A stretch of 50,111 nucleotides of DNA from Lachnospiraceae bacterium. GTDB taxonomy: Bacteria; Bacillota_A; Clostridia; Lachnospirales; Lachnospiraceae. Positions 50,107-50,111 of this stretch are shown here, one piece after another. The notes beneath the pieces are model-generated. The model did no database searches. It was not told the origin of the DNA and saw nothing but the letters and a program-made list of their open reading frames with translations. The stretch lies in contig QXWX01000055.1 in assembly GCA_009911175.1 (NCBI GenBank), positions 1-50,111 on the forward strand, given 5' to 3'. The position numbers were made by a program, and so were the translations under genes. Position 1 is the first letter of the stretch. Each line of letters starts with the position of its first letter.

Positions 50107-50111
50107 CTGAA

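Overview
The window looks like chromosomal DNA of a spore-forming gut clostridium, most likely of the family Lachnospiraceae. Support comes from a SipL-type spore morphogenesis protein, a DUF5711 protein, the gene order dnaX-ebfC-recR, a two-subunit (split) transketolase beside a TalC-type aldolase, glgC-glgD, and strong GGAGG ribosome binding sites throughout. I see no rRNA, tRNA, CRISPR array, phage module or intact insertion sequence.

Left edge (1-7000): a broken tandem pair of Rpn/PD-(D/E)XK-type genes, a DUF2726 membrane protein with a small Xre regulator, a GNAT acetyltransferase, a YbaK/EbsC deacylase, a MalY-type C-S lyase, the branched-chain amino acid exporter AzlCD, and an AT-rich, probably acquired, AAA-like ATPase with a PD-(D/E)XK tail. 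From 7000 to 13000 come a large hybrid histidine kinase with two receiver domains, and glycogen branching enzyme behind a structured leader. From 12700 to 19000 lies an envelope cluster read on the minus strand: HtrA protease, then a TM/LysM protein whose N-terminus looks like a degenerate JAB/MPN domain, DUF5711, CvpA and two unknown small proteins. From 19100 to 29200, still minus, are PrcB-like lipoprotein, SipL, 6-phosphofructokinase with a lysine-rich tail, dnaX-ebfC-recR-lacI, and the non-oxidative pentose phosphate operon (tal, two transketolase subunits). From 29300 to 34300 on the plus strand are plsC, pncB, ddl and murF. From 34300 to 43100 are a DMT transporter, two MATE transporters, glgC-glgD, a YwaF-like membrane protein and an AgcS alanine symporter.

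The most unusual region is 41700-48500 on the minus strand. One good promoter (48573-48601) precedes a membrane-anchored pseudokinase that lacks an N-lobe, a secreted Ig-like/repeat-stalk protein, a hybrid histidine kinase whose start codon overlaps the stop of the secreted protein, and the amino acid symporter. This reads as a possible undescribed envelope-sensing unit. At the right edge is a second phosphofructokinase with a pyrophosphate-type active site, so the window carries one ATP-type and one PPi-type enzyme for the same glycolytic step.

Central carbon metabolism is the metabolic theme: two phosphofructokinases, tal/tkt with an adjacent LacI regulator, and three glycogen synthesis genes. 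Envelope biogenesis and sensing is the second. Starts were adjusted to the codon with the best ribosome binding site. Family calls come from motif recognition by eye, not from a database search.
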